Shown: piece by piece, positions 12,801-22,862 of the stretch | Layout of the letters: the number at the start of each line of letters is the position of its first letter | How positions within the stretch are numbered: position 1 is the first letter of the stretch | NCBI GenBank assembly: GCA_904063045.1 | Contig: CAJFCJ010000003.1 | Span: 1,116,001 to 1,180,000, forward strand | Direction of reading: 5' to 3' | Source of the DNA: Dimorphilus gyrociliatus | Lineage: Eukaryota > Annelida > Polychaeta > Dinophilidae | Length of the DNA: 64,000 nt | Position numbers and translations under genes: made by a program | Notes under the pieces: generated by a model | Seen by the model: only the letters and a program-made list of their open reading frames with translations | The model's database searches: none | Told to the model about the DNA's origin: nothing

Positions 12801-12828
12801 GTTTGATTTAATGTATATTTCTCAATTG
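6832..12828. other. AT-rich intergenic region between convergent lectin and TMEM255 genes
   Basis: Six kilobases without a supportable gene. The ends should hold the 3' UTRs of the two converging genes. It contains an (AAGG)n tract (7928-7951), TA tracts (8193-8210 and others), a GA tract (8929-8949) and a TGTA/TGCA plus CT microsatellite (12235-12345). The phrase TATACTAATATATA recurs on the plus strand near 8186, 8899 and 9284. Small open frames here are low-complexity and have no family resemblance. Confidence 0.5.
12235..12345 (+). repeat. Compound microsatellite (TGTA/TGCA)n, TA and (CT)n
   Basis: About 60 bases of TGTA units interrupted by TGCA variants, then TA-rich bases, then CTCTCT/CTGTCT. 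It creates spurious cysteine- and tyrosine-rich reading frames in two phases. Confidence 0.9.
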
Positions 12829-15800
12829 TTATGGAGTATATGCAGGAGGGGGATCGCTGTGGACGGGTGGCATGAGATTAATTGGGTTAGATCCGTGACA
12901 GGAGCTACAGGATTGTCTTGGATTTATTCCTTCACCATCATTAGTAGAACTATTTCGTCTACTTTGGCTTTCTGCTATTACTTCTTCGTAATCTGTTTAG
13001 AAAAGTAAATGAATATACTATATATTATATTGACTACATATAATATAGACTTTTACAATATTAGTCCAGAACAAGTATTTAACACTTACCTGGAGGTTTT
13101 ATTATAGATATTGGAGTATCTGGATAATAGTTAGGCAATTGGCTTTGATCATCCAGTGTATTCCCATTGTTATTATTACGATTCTGTTCATCAGGTACCA
13201 CAGACTATAATTTTAATAGAGAAAACATTGAATATTTACATTACTTATTGTACGTAAACTATGTAGATAAATACTAATAAAAGTAGCATTTTATTATTAT
13301 TTTCTTACCTGTAAAGAAGATTTATAATAACTAATTAAAATCATAGAAGCGATTCCAATCATAAAATTAATAATGCATAATATCATAGAAGCCCATAGCA
13401 GGGATTGAAATCTACCTTCAATTTCACCACAAGATTTCACACCCTGATATTCACTAGATTGTGTCGCTAAACTGAAAAAGAAGAAGAATCAATTGGTACT
13501 ATAAATAGGAATAAGTAAATACAAGTATAAATATATAGATCAATGTAGCCTGCATAAATTGTTTTTAAACAAGAAAAATATTGTTTTCATTCGCTATATT
13601 TAGAATTCTTTCTCTTTTCTATATTACTTAACTTTGACCTTTTACTCTCTGTTGTTTTTTTTTTCTATCCTTTAATTAAACAAATTAATTTAAAAATGAT
13701 CGATGCAAATGAAGCTCTTTATCATTTTCAAAATTAATAGAAATGTGGAGGAATAAAAGAACTAGAAAAGGAGAAGAGATCTCCCTATCGTATTGTTTAC
13801 TTCATTCCCCATCTCTCTTTACGTAAATTGTATTCATATAAACACACTCGGTCGTCTCTAATATTAATAATAAGTAGCTTTTAAGGATAGGCTTACCAGA
13901 ATTTCAGATAAATAATTCATATTTACCATTTTCAGACTACCTTTACAAGATAAATGTATTAATCTGAACAGGCCTGTATATCATATTATAAAGCTAGCAG
14001 GACATTGATCTATATAAATAACCTTGAACAGTTAACGGGAAATTATAGGAGAAGCTCGAGTAATAAAGAAAAATTCTAGAGTAAGCGGTATTTCAAGCTT
14101 TAGATAAATGTTACAGTAGAGACAGGATCTGGAACTTTTGACCATTTAGTACTTACGAAACTGTTTTTTCACATTTTTGCTTTCTATGTACGTAACAGCA
14201 AAAGCAGGTATCAGCTTTAATAGTTAGTTTGCAAGAGCTAATTAGTTGAGTTTGTTGACAGAAGGTAGTTCCACCTTGAAGAGCGTAAGCGCACTGGTTA
14301 AAGTCAGTAGTCTGAAGTAAGATGATTAGAATAAAGGAGGTTATTAAGAATCAACAATAAAGCAAATAGAGAGTTTATAAATCTACATACACCCTTTATA
14401 TTGAATTGTTAATGCGAATGGAGGAAATGATTATGAAAAAATATTATTTGCTGAACTATTGCTCAAAGATTTTATTCGCTCGTTTTTAACGATGAAATGA
14501 AAGATAGAATAAAACTAAACATAAATCAAAAAAATGAAAAAATAAACAGGCTCTTACTGAGCAATCGCGGAACACTTATTTTTTCGGTATACTGGGCAAC
14601 AGAAGCAAGTTTCTCCCTCTACATCAGCTGAACACTTTTCACTTCCGCAGTAGATAGGAGATTTTTTATCGTAGTATTTGCAGTCATAAAAATCGATTCT
14701 CTTTAAATAATATAATGAAATATATTACATATGTAGAAGTTATTATCTTCTTTGTCGTTATTTTCAAAATGCTAAGAACTAATAAACACCTCCACTACCA
14801 TTAAAAGAAAGAAAAACATGCAAGCGTATAGGTTAAGAAGTAAGAGAACAAGAGAAATATAAAGAAATAAAGACGTCTTTTTCAAACTGCGAGCTTATAC
14901 TCTTTAAAAGGAAAAGCGTATTTCTTGGAAAAGAATTTCTTAAGTATCGTCTTTCAACAATTGAATTTTATAGCTAAAGAGAAGTGTTAGACACTGTTAT
15001 TCACGAGCCTATAATGATTCAATTGAATTAATGAATTCGATAATACTAAAATAAATTTATAAATAATGAATAAGATAGAAAAAAAGAAGTATTAACTTTA
15101 TAATTTTCATAATGGATCCTAATGAATATAGAGGAAAAGAGGTAGAAAGGTTGGAATAAAAGACAGTGGAATAGTAAAAATATAATAATTATATACAAAG
15201 ACGTGAACTGAACACAAAAAAACAAAAAAACAAAACTAGGACTTACAGGGATTATTATTAATTAATAAGATTTTTTAATTAGAAGTACATAGAAAAATTG
15301 TTATATATATGAATATATATATAGATCTTCACTTACTGCCACGTGACCGGCTTCTACTCCGTCGACTATTCCGCCGATGAAAGCCATAATTAGGCCTAAA
15401 GCGTTCAATACCAGTCCCCCAATTAACTAATAAAAAAATATAGATATTAAAAAGAGAAGTGACCATCGATTAAGACTTAACGAGGAGAATTGAATATTTT
15501 TTGTAATATTTCTCTGTTGTTCTCTCTCGTATATAAATTATATGAACTTGTTAATGATAAAATTTCCTTACCCATGCCTTCCCTTTTGGATAAGAAGATA
15601 AACCAACTATAAATAAAATTGTAGCTAACCCCATCTGCAAATAGTATAATAATATATTAAGTAAAATGTCTTCTCTTTAATACGAACAGCTATATGGGGC
15701 CAAAATGATCCGGCTCTTATATTATCCGTCGTCGTATAGGCTGCTAAGCCAATAGCAAAACCCATAATAGATATAGTCAGTTGAGTAAGACTGCATATGT

Positions 15801-15970
15801 AGGCTCTGCTCCTTTTATTAATAACTTTTGAGAGAAACAATAAACCAAGTTAGAGAGTTTTCATGAAAATGACTTTATTCCAAACCTGGTTTTGGTACAA
15901 TGACTTCAGGTTCAATTTGTATCTGTCTCCTTAGTTGGGGAAGAGGTCTTCTAACAGAAATATCTTGCAT
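12829..15970 (-). CDS. TMEM255: TMEM255-family (FAM70) four-span membrane protein with alternative loop exons
   Basis: Minus-strand exons: 15970-15886, 15824-15688, 15634-15572, 15426-15337, then 14700-14558 or 14311-14157, then 13471-13309, 13204-13090 and 12992-12829. Length is 319 or 323 residues, against roughly 350 in human TMEM255A. All junction phases agree. A cytoplasmic N terminus is followed by spans at about 36-58 (ending GLAAYTTT), 72-91 and 96-116 (GLIMAFIGGIVDGV). A cysteine-rich extracellular loop with CFCC comes next, then SCGEIEG, SLLWASMIL and span 4 (about 196-222). The proline-rich cytoplasmic tail has two PPxY motifs: PPDY at 264-267 and PPAY near the end, which finishes PPPAYTP. 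GLAA.TT, IVDGV, TCFCC, LLWA and the terminal PPPxYxP identify TMEM255, whose function is poorly known. PPxY motifs usually bind WW domains, such as those of NEDD4-type ubiquitin ligases. The second intron has a weak donor (GTTCGT), chosen because it keeps the frame and the ungapped family alignment. Confidence 0.88.
14157..14311 (-). CDS. TMEM255: TMEM255 cassette exon 5b (seven-cysteine loop, version 2)
   Basis: A 155-bp exon with acceptor CTTCAG and donor GTAAGT, and the same 0-to-2 phases as 5a. It encodes 51 residues with cysteines at 7, 18, 27, 36, 38, 39 and 47, including ADTCFCCYVHRKQKC. All seven cysteines match exon 5a. The only spacing change is four extra residues between the second and third. 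Joining 5a to 5b would shift the frame and stop within 24 codons, so a transcript should carry one or the other. Confidence 0.88.
14558..14700 (-). CDS. TMEM255: TMEM255 cassette exon 5a (seven-cysteine loop, version 1)
   Basis: A 143-bp exon with acceptor TTTAAAG and donor GTAAGA. It enters at a codon boundary and leaves two bases into a codon. It encodes 47 residues with cysteines at 7, 18, 23, 32, 34, 35 and 43, including GETCFCCPVYRKNKC. It supplies the large extracellular loop between spans 3 and 4. The acceptor lacks a strong pyrimidine tract, which could make it the weaker of the two choices. Confidence 0.85.
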
Positions 15971-16963
15971 GTCTTTTGCCCTTGAGCTCTCACACGTTTT
16001 TAAAAAATTACGTAGTTAGCAGATTCTTTACGCAATACTGCTTGTGAAAGTGGCTTTTCTCTCTGTTGATTTCTCTACTTAAAATATAGCTGTTCAAACT
16101 AGAACTGCCAACGGAAAAAGCATTTGTTAAGAGAATAGCAGAATTAGTGAAAGATTACTTTAAAGAATTTTACCTTAAAATTATGGCCCGTTGAAATTGT
16201 AAAAATCCAAATCAGGTGATTAGATAGCCAATGATGTATAATTTGAGAACTTTGAAGAATAACTGAGTGAAAGACGACAAGGAGAAAGAGTTCAGTATAA
16301 GATAAAGTTGAGAAAATCCCAGAAATAAAAGAAACGAAGAGGGTTGAGGGAGAAAAATGACTATTAATGAAGTATTATCCTTTTATTCAAATTATAAAAA
16401 AATAGAGAAATCCAATGTTATGTTTTTTCATACACTGTCAAATTGAAAAACCAAACTACGTTCGAACTTGGATAGGTGAAACTAATAATAAGAGTAATAA
16501 TAATAATAATAGAAGTCTACTGCTTTTAACCAACTGATTATGTATTGATGAAAGCTATTAGCCGTATAGAAAACGGCCATGTTTGTCGGCTATGACGACC
16601 GAATAAACAAATCTCGTTTGAAAGAGTTCATATAGAAAATCGAATGCGACAATGCTTAAATGGGTTTATGGAAAATTTTACGCCAATTGTTTAGCTGCTA
16701 AAATATTGATGATACTGAATAAAAATTATTTAAAATTTCATACAGCCTTCTTAAATAATCCAAGTATTTTTTTTTCTTCACATCATCCTACAATCTCTTC
16801 CCTTTTATCTGTAAAGGTTATATATCTATATGTGTAATTTTTAATGTCTAAATTAACAATGCATAACTTCCGACCAATTGAATAAATAATGCATATCTAC
16901 ATAATAGTTTAATATTTGATTCATATATGTATATACATACTAATATATATGGCATAGTCTATC

Positions 16964-17015
16964 CATATATATATATATACTAATATATATATATATATAT
17001 ACTGTATATACTAAT
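16964..17015 (+). repeat. (TA)n microsatellite with TACTAAT and ACTGTATA interruptions
   Basis: Long TA runs are interrupted by ACTAATATA and ACTGTATATACTAATA. The same phrases recur in other TA tracts of the window. Confidence 0.9.
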
Positions 17016-18985
17016 ACATAATAATGCATATCTTTCCTGCTTTATTAATCTTGTTTTATTTTTGTCGGCGTCTCTTTTCACCTTCAATTTCTTATTCTTT
17101 TAGTGTGTATTGTCAAATATGCTGTATAATTTATATGATACAAGGGCGTCTATTTCCTTTGCAATTTCGACAGATAGATGGTATAGAAATATAATTACTC
17201 TTCTTTGAAATATATTTAAGCTGGGTGATCATGATCAAAATGCTTTATAACTACATCGGAATGGCATTCCTTAAAACTTGAGTTAATACATAATGTCTAG
17301 TTAATTCGGAATAACTTTTTTATTCGTATAGCATTTCTTTTTTCTATGAATTCTATAGAAAGAAGAAAGAATAAAAGACTTATTATTAAGGAAAAGTGAC
17401 ATAGGTAAAAAAGAAATGTTTTATGAAAACCATTAGAAGATTTAGAGAAAGACAGAGAGAAAGAGAGATGAGAGAGAAACAGACAAGGAAAATGAGAGAG
17501 GTGATGTTCTAATTTATCAACCGTGACTCTACCTGTATGCTTCCTTTCACTATAATTTATCGTATTCATGACGTAGGGTTTGTTTTAGCTTTCAAATTTG
17601 AAAGATGAGAAACTGTATACATAGCTACTATACATAGATTATACAAATTAAGTATATATAAATATAACCTATACAGACGTCTAAACAAGGTATAATTATA
17701 TATTTAAGTTTTATATAAAAACTAATGATGTTATAGTAGCAAATATGCATATAAGGCGAAAAACTATTGCATCTGCTAAATATTATGTCAATTATTACAT
17801 AATATAGAAATATAAAATGTACATTGCATGTATAGTATTTTTATCTCTTTTTTACAACTGTTTCAAGTTCAGAAGAAATAATCTACTGTGGTCGTTAACC
17901 AGATCACTATTTAGTTCTCTTTCATTAATACTCATTCTCTACTTGCCTAAGTACGTTTTTGGATTGTTTTAACAGTACGTTCACCAATTAACAGCAATAT
18001 GGAAATAGTTCATATTTTTTCCTATTAATCCTATTTCACATCTTTCAAAGGCGATTACAGTGCAGCTTTCCTATATTCGCCTTAAGAAAAACTACTTAAC
18101 TATTTATCTAAAGATATAATTTAACCACATTCAATGTAATATTTATTAGTTTTACTTATTAATAGGAAGATTTCATAAGTTTTTTATTCAATTTACCTTT
18201 TTGAAAGAAAAAATCATTTATTCTTTTTCTTCTTTTATTTTAATGAAATCCAAAAAAACTGTATTCCATATTTCATTGATAAGTTTCTTAATTAAATCCT
18301 TCGTAGCGCCATCTGAATTCTTTTCAACCTTTCTAATTAAATTTGCAACAAAACTTAACAAACAATGTAGAAATATGTGTTTTGTTTGAACCTATTTCCT
18401 TGAAATCTTAAGTAATCTAGCTGTACTTTACCTAGTAGTAGTAATTTAGTAAAAATTTAGGAAAAGTTCAATAAACCTCTTTTTGAAATCATTTTTCGAT
18501 TTTATAAGTAAAATCGAAAATGAAACTACACCAAATAAGAAGAATCGATAATTTGCACATAAAATTCGTTTAGAGTGAGTTGTGTTGTCTAAATAAAATC
18601 ATATAAACACAAATTAAACTCACATTTTTCACATTGACTGTTTTGAAAATCTATTCAAATATCGCAAAAAAAAAAAACATAACTCCATTTGTTTCTTAGT
18701 TTTTTTTCTTTTTTTTATGTAATGTTTGTTAGAACTCTGTAAAGAGAAAAAAAATACAAAATAATCGCCAAATTTCTAATAAATGATCAAAGTAATGACT
18801 GATAACTGCAAAATCTGTAGCTAAAAATATATACAGTATTCATATACGAGAGTATACTTTTATATATACTGCATATATGATTAATCTTAATTAAATGTAA
18901 ATGGTCATGTACAAATGTATAGATAACACATAGATGCATGTATGCTTATAGTTACATACAGTAAATATGTAATACACATTCGCCT

Positions 18986-18987
<2 letters not shown>

Positions 18988-19016
<29 letters not shown>
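18988..19016 (+). repeat. (TA)n microsatellite
   Basis: Uninterrupted TA dinucleotides, just beyond the 3' end of the transposase-derived gene. Confidence 0.95.
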
Positions 19017-19021
<5 letters not shown>

Positions 19022-19070
19022 GCGTATATTTATGTTCTTTACAGTGCATGATAGTAAAAGACACGAGCAA

Positions 19071-22000
19071 TCAGTACTTCGTCCAATCTGGCATCAAAGC
19101 GTCGTTGAGAGCCTGTTGGGATGGTCTAGCCGTTCCTTCGCATCTCATATGTCTGACTTCTGGCCACCTTCGATAAAAGTTATTCAACCACTTCGAGCTC
19201 ATAGCATTAACTGTTTTCTTGCATTTTCCCAAAAATATTGCTAGACTTGAGCCCAGCTGTCTCAATTGCAAACCCTGCAGTTTAATATTAGTCTGAGCAC
19301 AAGCATAAGCGTGTTTCACCAATTTTCTCTCTTCCTCAGCAGAAAAAAGGGAATTATTCGAACGAGGTTTATTTGGAGAATTAGCATTAACTCGATCTCG
19401 TAGAGTTGAAGTGGGAACGTCGTAAAGTTTAGCTGCCTTCGTTACTGAAAAGCGTTTTCTCGTGACAGCTTTGTAGGCTTTGAGCATAGCGTCTTGTGAA
19501 TATTGATGATACTGTTTCTTATGTTCGTACTAAAAAATATACAGGATTAATAATTTTGTCACGTTGAAATCTTTAAAATATCCCTCACATTTCCATAAAG
19601 GCCTTTACGGCCCTTTTTACTTCTTCCTGGTGCTTGACCCGTGCCATCATCATCACTGTCACTTAAATCATCGGAATTAGACAAAGACTGTTGGTCGTAG
19701 TCGGTTGTGATATACGATCCAAGATACCCCGCACCCTCTCGATTTCTATATTATAAATACAATAAATTAAAGCACTTTTTCATTCACATTTTTGTTCTGA
19801 GATGTTACCTGTAGTCGTGATCAGCATCATTCATACCATAAGTTGCCATTTTTCCATTTCTAATACCAATTCTCATTTTACTTGGGGAATTCATTTTACT
19901 TTTTTGTCTCTTCGCTAAAAGCAAACGAAAATATTTTATCATTCGTTAATCTATCATTTTTGCTCCACTTACATTTTGGTAATATAAATTGGCCGCCATC
20001 AAAGGGGGCTTGTGTTTTTGGTGGCACAATCGATGGTACAAGTTCGGTGGGTGGAGCAGGAATAACGTTTGCATCTAAAGGATAAATTCCTGAATCTCTG
20101 AATGCAGCAGTTAAGTTTGCCGGTGTCCACGCTCTTTCATAAGCTCTACAGCATAGTCGACTCATATCATACTTTCTTACGGTATGCGTTCGTGCTCGAA
20201 CTATGGCGGCCCAGGCTTCATCGTAGAACACTTGCCTAGACAGTTATATATTTATTAAGTGTTTATTATATATTAGGGTATTACCTGTATAAATGTTCAG
20301 CACCCGCTATGTCGCTTGATCTTGCAACAATCATATCGGATGATCCATTATTAGTAACGACACTTACACCAGGTTCTGGTTGGAATTTGACGGCTGATAA
20401 ATGAGGAGGTAAAGGAAATAGTAGCATGTTATGTTGTCTTGCTTTATCGAGAACAGAAAGTGTTACATGACTCATATGTGCATCATATAGCACAAGCACA
20501 CATTCGTCAGGTGAATTTGGTAGATAAGTTTGCAAGTGCGTCCTGACGTACTCGCTGAATACATTGAAAGACGTTCTACCCCTTGGGGTAACGTTGCCGG
20601 AAGTGCCTTGAAGAGAACCTTCGGAGGAAATATTGTCTTTAAATATGTTTGAGATATAAGTGCTAGACAACAAACCTTCTAACAAAATACTTGGCATTTT
20701 CCTGCCAGGAAAGACGATATAAGGCGGAACGGACGACCCAACAGCATTTCCCGAAGATAAGACAGTAACACATTTATTTTTAGGCCGAAGTCGAGGTGGT
20801 TGGTTTTTTTCAGGCCAAAGGCCCTGCATTTTAGAATGAACACAGCTTTCTAGCACAAAGAATATATGGTCCGGTTTATCCATCAAATTATGCTCGTGCA
20901 AAAGGGCCTCAAATTCTGAATAGTATTTGTCAATAACCTCGCGATTATTTGACCTCTCTGCCAATTCGCTTAATTTTTTTACTTTTTGGTTACGAACCTC
21001 CGGCCAGCGACTGTAAAATCCTAAAAGCCATTTATTGCTTAATTGACCGTCATCTGTATTACGTCGGCCTATTTGAACTGCTAAATCTGTTGCTAATTCA
21101 CGTATTTTTTCTCTCGAATAGCCATATCCCAACTCATCTAAATATAAGAGATATTCAACAATTCTTCTCTCGTCACGTGTTGTTAAGATGGGAGGTTTTC
21201 TGTTTCTTCTTCGACCAGCGCTTAAAGAAACCTAATTCAAATTTCAACTTAGATCTTTTTATCATTTAAATAAGTATAAAACTGACCCTTCCCGTCACTC
21301 TATCTCTAAGTGTTGTTTGGGGAATACCATATTTCTCACTGGCCTCTCTAATTGTCATTTTATCCTTTTTAACAGCATTGTAGGCTTGTATAACATTGTG
21401 AAAGTCATACTGTCCATATTTCCCCCCAGAGGCAGTTCGTCTATGTCCAGGTGATGTGTTGAGATTTACTCGTAATGATTTTCCTCGACCCCTCGGGGGC
21501 GATGGAGATTCAGTTTCTTCAACATCTATGGCAATGTCTTCATCACTTACTTCAGATGATGACAGTTCGATTTTGCTTTTTCGAATGCGAGAACTCTGTT
21601 AATAAAAGCAATTGTTAATAAGGATTACTTTCTCAAAGTATTTTTTCAGATAAAGTGTTTGATGGCTTAACATGTCTCAAGCATGAAGGCGGCTAAATAA
21701 TGTTAAAGCCGTTGCGTAAGAATAGAAGTATAGTAAAGCAAAAGCTTCATTGTTATTTAGCCTGAACAGGAAAAAACAGGATTGCTAATTCAAGAAAATA
21801 GAAAACATATGAGAGCTGGAATAGATCGTTGACCCATCAAACACAAATTGTCAGATACTTGCTTTTCTTCTCTTCATTTCTTTTTACTTATCTTAACATA
21901 ATCTAGTCGTTCATCTGAAAAAATTGTAATGGAACATCAGGATTTTGAAATAAAAAAGTAAGGCAAATATAATACGATTAAGTTATGAACGAATCGCAGC

Positions 22001-22373
22001 TAATCACCAAGATAAATCAGGTTTAAAATGGCATTTTCTCATCTAAAAATTGTAATTATGTCCATTTCATTTAAAAAATTGCACCATAGCTCGACTAAGA
22101 GCACGAATTTAATGAATCCCTAGAAATTTCGTAGCGTTCTTTTCTCATTAACATAAACCGTTCTAATAGAAATGACCGTTTTGATGTATTTCAAATTGAA
22201 ATCATAATCCAAGTCATTTTAAAATGAATTAGTAAATTATTATAATATAGCTACCGATTTGATAGTAAAAGTATGATTCTCTAAAAGAACAAAGAGCCGT
22301 TGATAAAAAAAAGCGCGAAAACAAGGAACGTTATTATGCTTACGCGTGTCCTATTTTCGCATACCTCGGCCAT
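19071..22373 (-). CDS. Domesticated pogo/Tigger-type DDE transposase-derived protein with a second C-terminal DNA-binding module
   Basis: Minus-strand exons: 22373-22344, 21595-21287, 21231-20285, 20235-19973, 19914-19809, 19745-19589 and 19529-19071. They give 756 residues, with every phase consistent. Order: acidic/Ser-rich N terminus; psq-type helix-turn-helix (about 72-112, YNAV to TTLRDRV); Tc5/CENP-B-type helix-turn-helix (about 127-192, ending KWLLGFYSRWPEVR); DDE_1-like domain (about 230-510); charged linker (SDSDDD, then GRSKKGRK); second psq domain (about 615-652, AYKAV to STLRDRV); second Tc5-type domain (about 666-730, KWLNNFYRRWPEVR); stop. Of the catalytic acids only D363 (LVLYDAHMSH) remains. 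The first is Leu (FVLES, residue 240) and the third is Pro (QPEP, residue 400). The protein is therefore probably inactive as a transposase and acts as a DNA-binding nuclear protein. No terminal inverted repeats were noticed. The first coding exon (10 codons) is the least certain part. Confidence 0.85.
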
Positions 22374-22862
22374 TTTTGTTCTTTATGTATCAGTTATTGG
22401 GTTTATTCATTAAAAAATTAAACAATTTGACAAGTGTTAAAGACTTCTCTTTTTTAGCTGATTTATTCTTGTTTAGAAAAAAAACTAAATCAGCGATGTA
22501 TTTTTAAATACTAACCAAGAATTTTCGCACGGTTCAGAAATCTCGCGTGAAATCACGAACATTCACAGAATCGCTATGCTAGACCGAGATGTTGACTCGC
22601 AGAACAGTTATGGCCGTCGTAGTCTTTCATCCAGCGTGTTCATTTTTATTTTTCCAAGTATGTCTTATCTTTTGTGTCTATTATATCGATTTTCAAGCTT
22701 CAACGCGTGATTGTTTTTGTTGGTTGGAAGAATGTTAATTTGCATAATTAAAACATCAAAATTGATTTATTTCTAATGCATATTCTTGAAAATCACTTGC
22801 CAAATTAGGAGACGGTCTTACTTACTTATGATCGACGGTAGATCGCCTTAACTTGAAGTACG
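22374..22862. promoter_or_regulatory. Likely shared head-to-head promoter region
   Basis: About 490 bp separate the start codons of two divergently oriented genes: the transposase-derived gene on the minus strand and the zinc-finger gene on the plus strand. No other gene fits here, so both 5' UTRs and core promoters must share this space or overlap it. The middle (22540-22640) has several CpG dinucleotides, unlike the AT-rich introns on either side. No TATA box could be assigned with confidence. Confidence 0.55.

Larger units (their letters stand above)
15971..19070. other. Intergenic region upstream of TMEM255 and downstream of the transposase-derived gene
   Basis: No gene recognised. The TMEM255 5' UTR and promoter should lie just above 15970. 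TA-rich tracts with TACTAATATATA occur at 16933-17015, and a perfect TA run lies at 18988-19016. GA-rich sequence at 17440-17505 gives a low-complexity open frame. A GCGCCATCT element sits at 18306-18314. Confidence 0.45.

Noticed and set aside
15625-15687. Read-through of TMEM255 intron 2 as coding (RIKEKTF...)
   Set aside because: The frame stays open but then enters the next exon out of register. The TMEM255 pattern aligns without gaps only with the intron removed.
19071-22373. Intact mobile element around the transposase-like gene
   Set aside because: No terminal inverted repeats or target duplications were noticed, six introns are present, and catalytic residues are lost.
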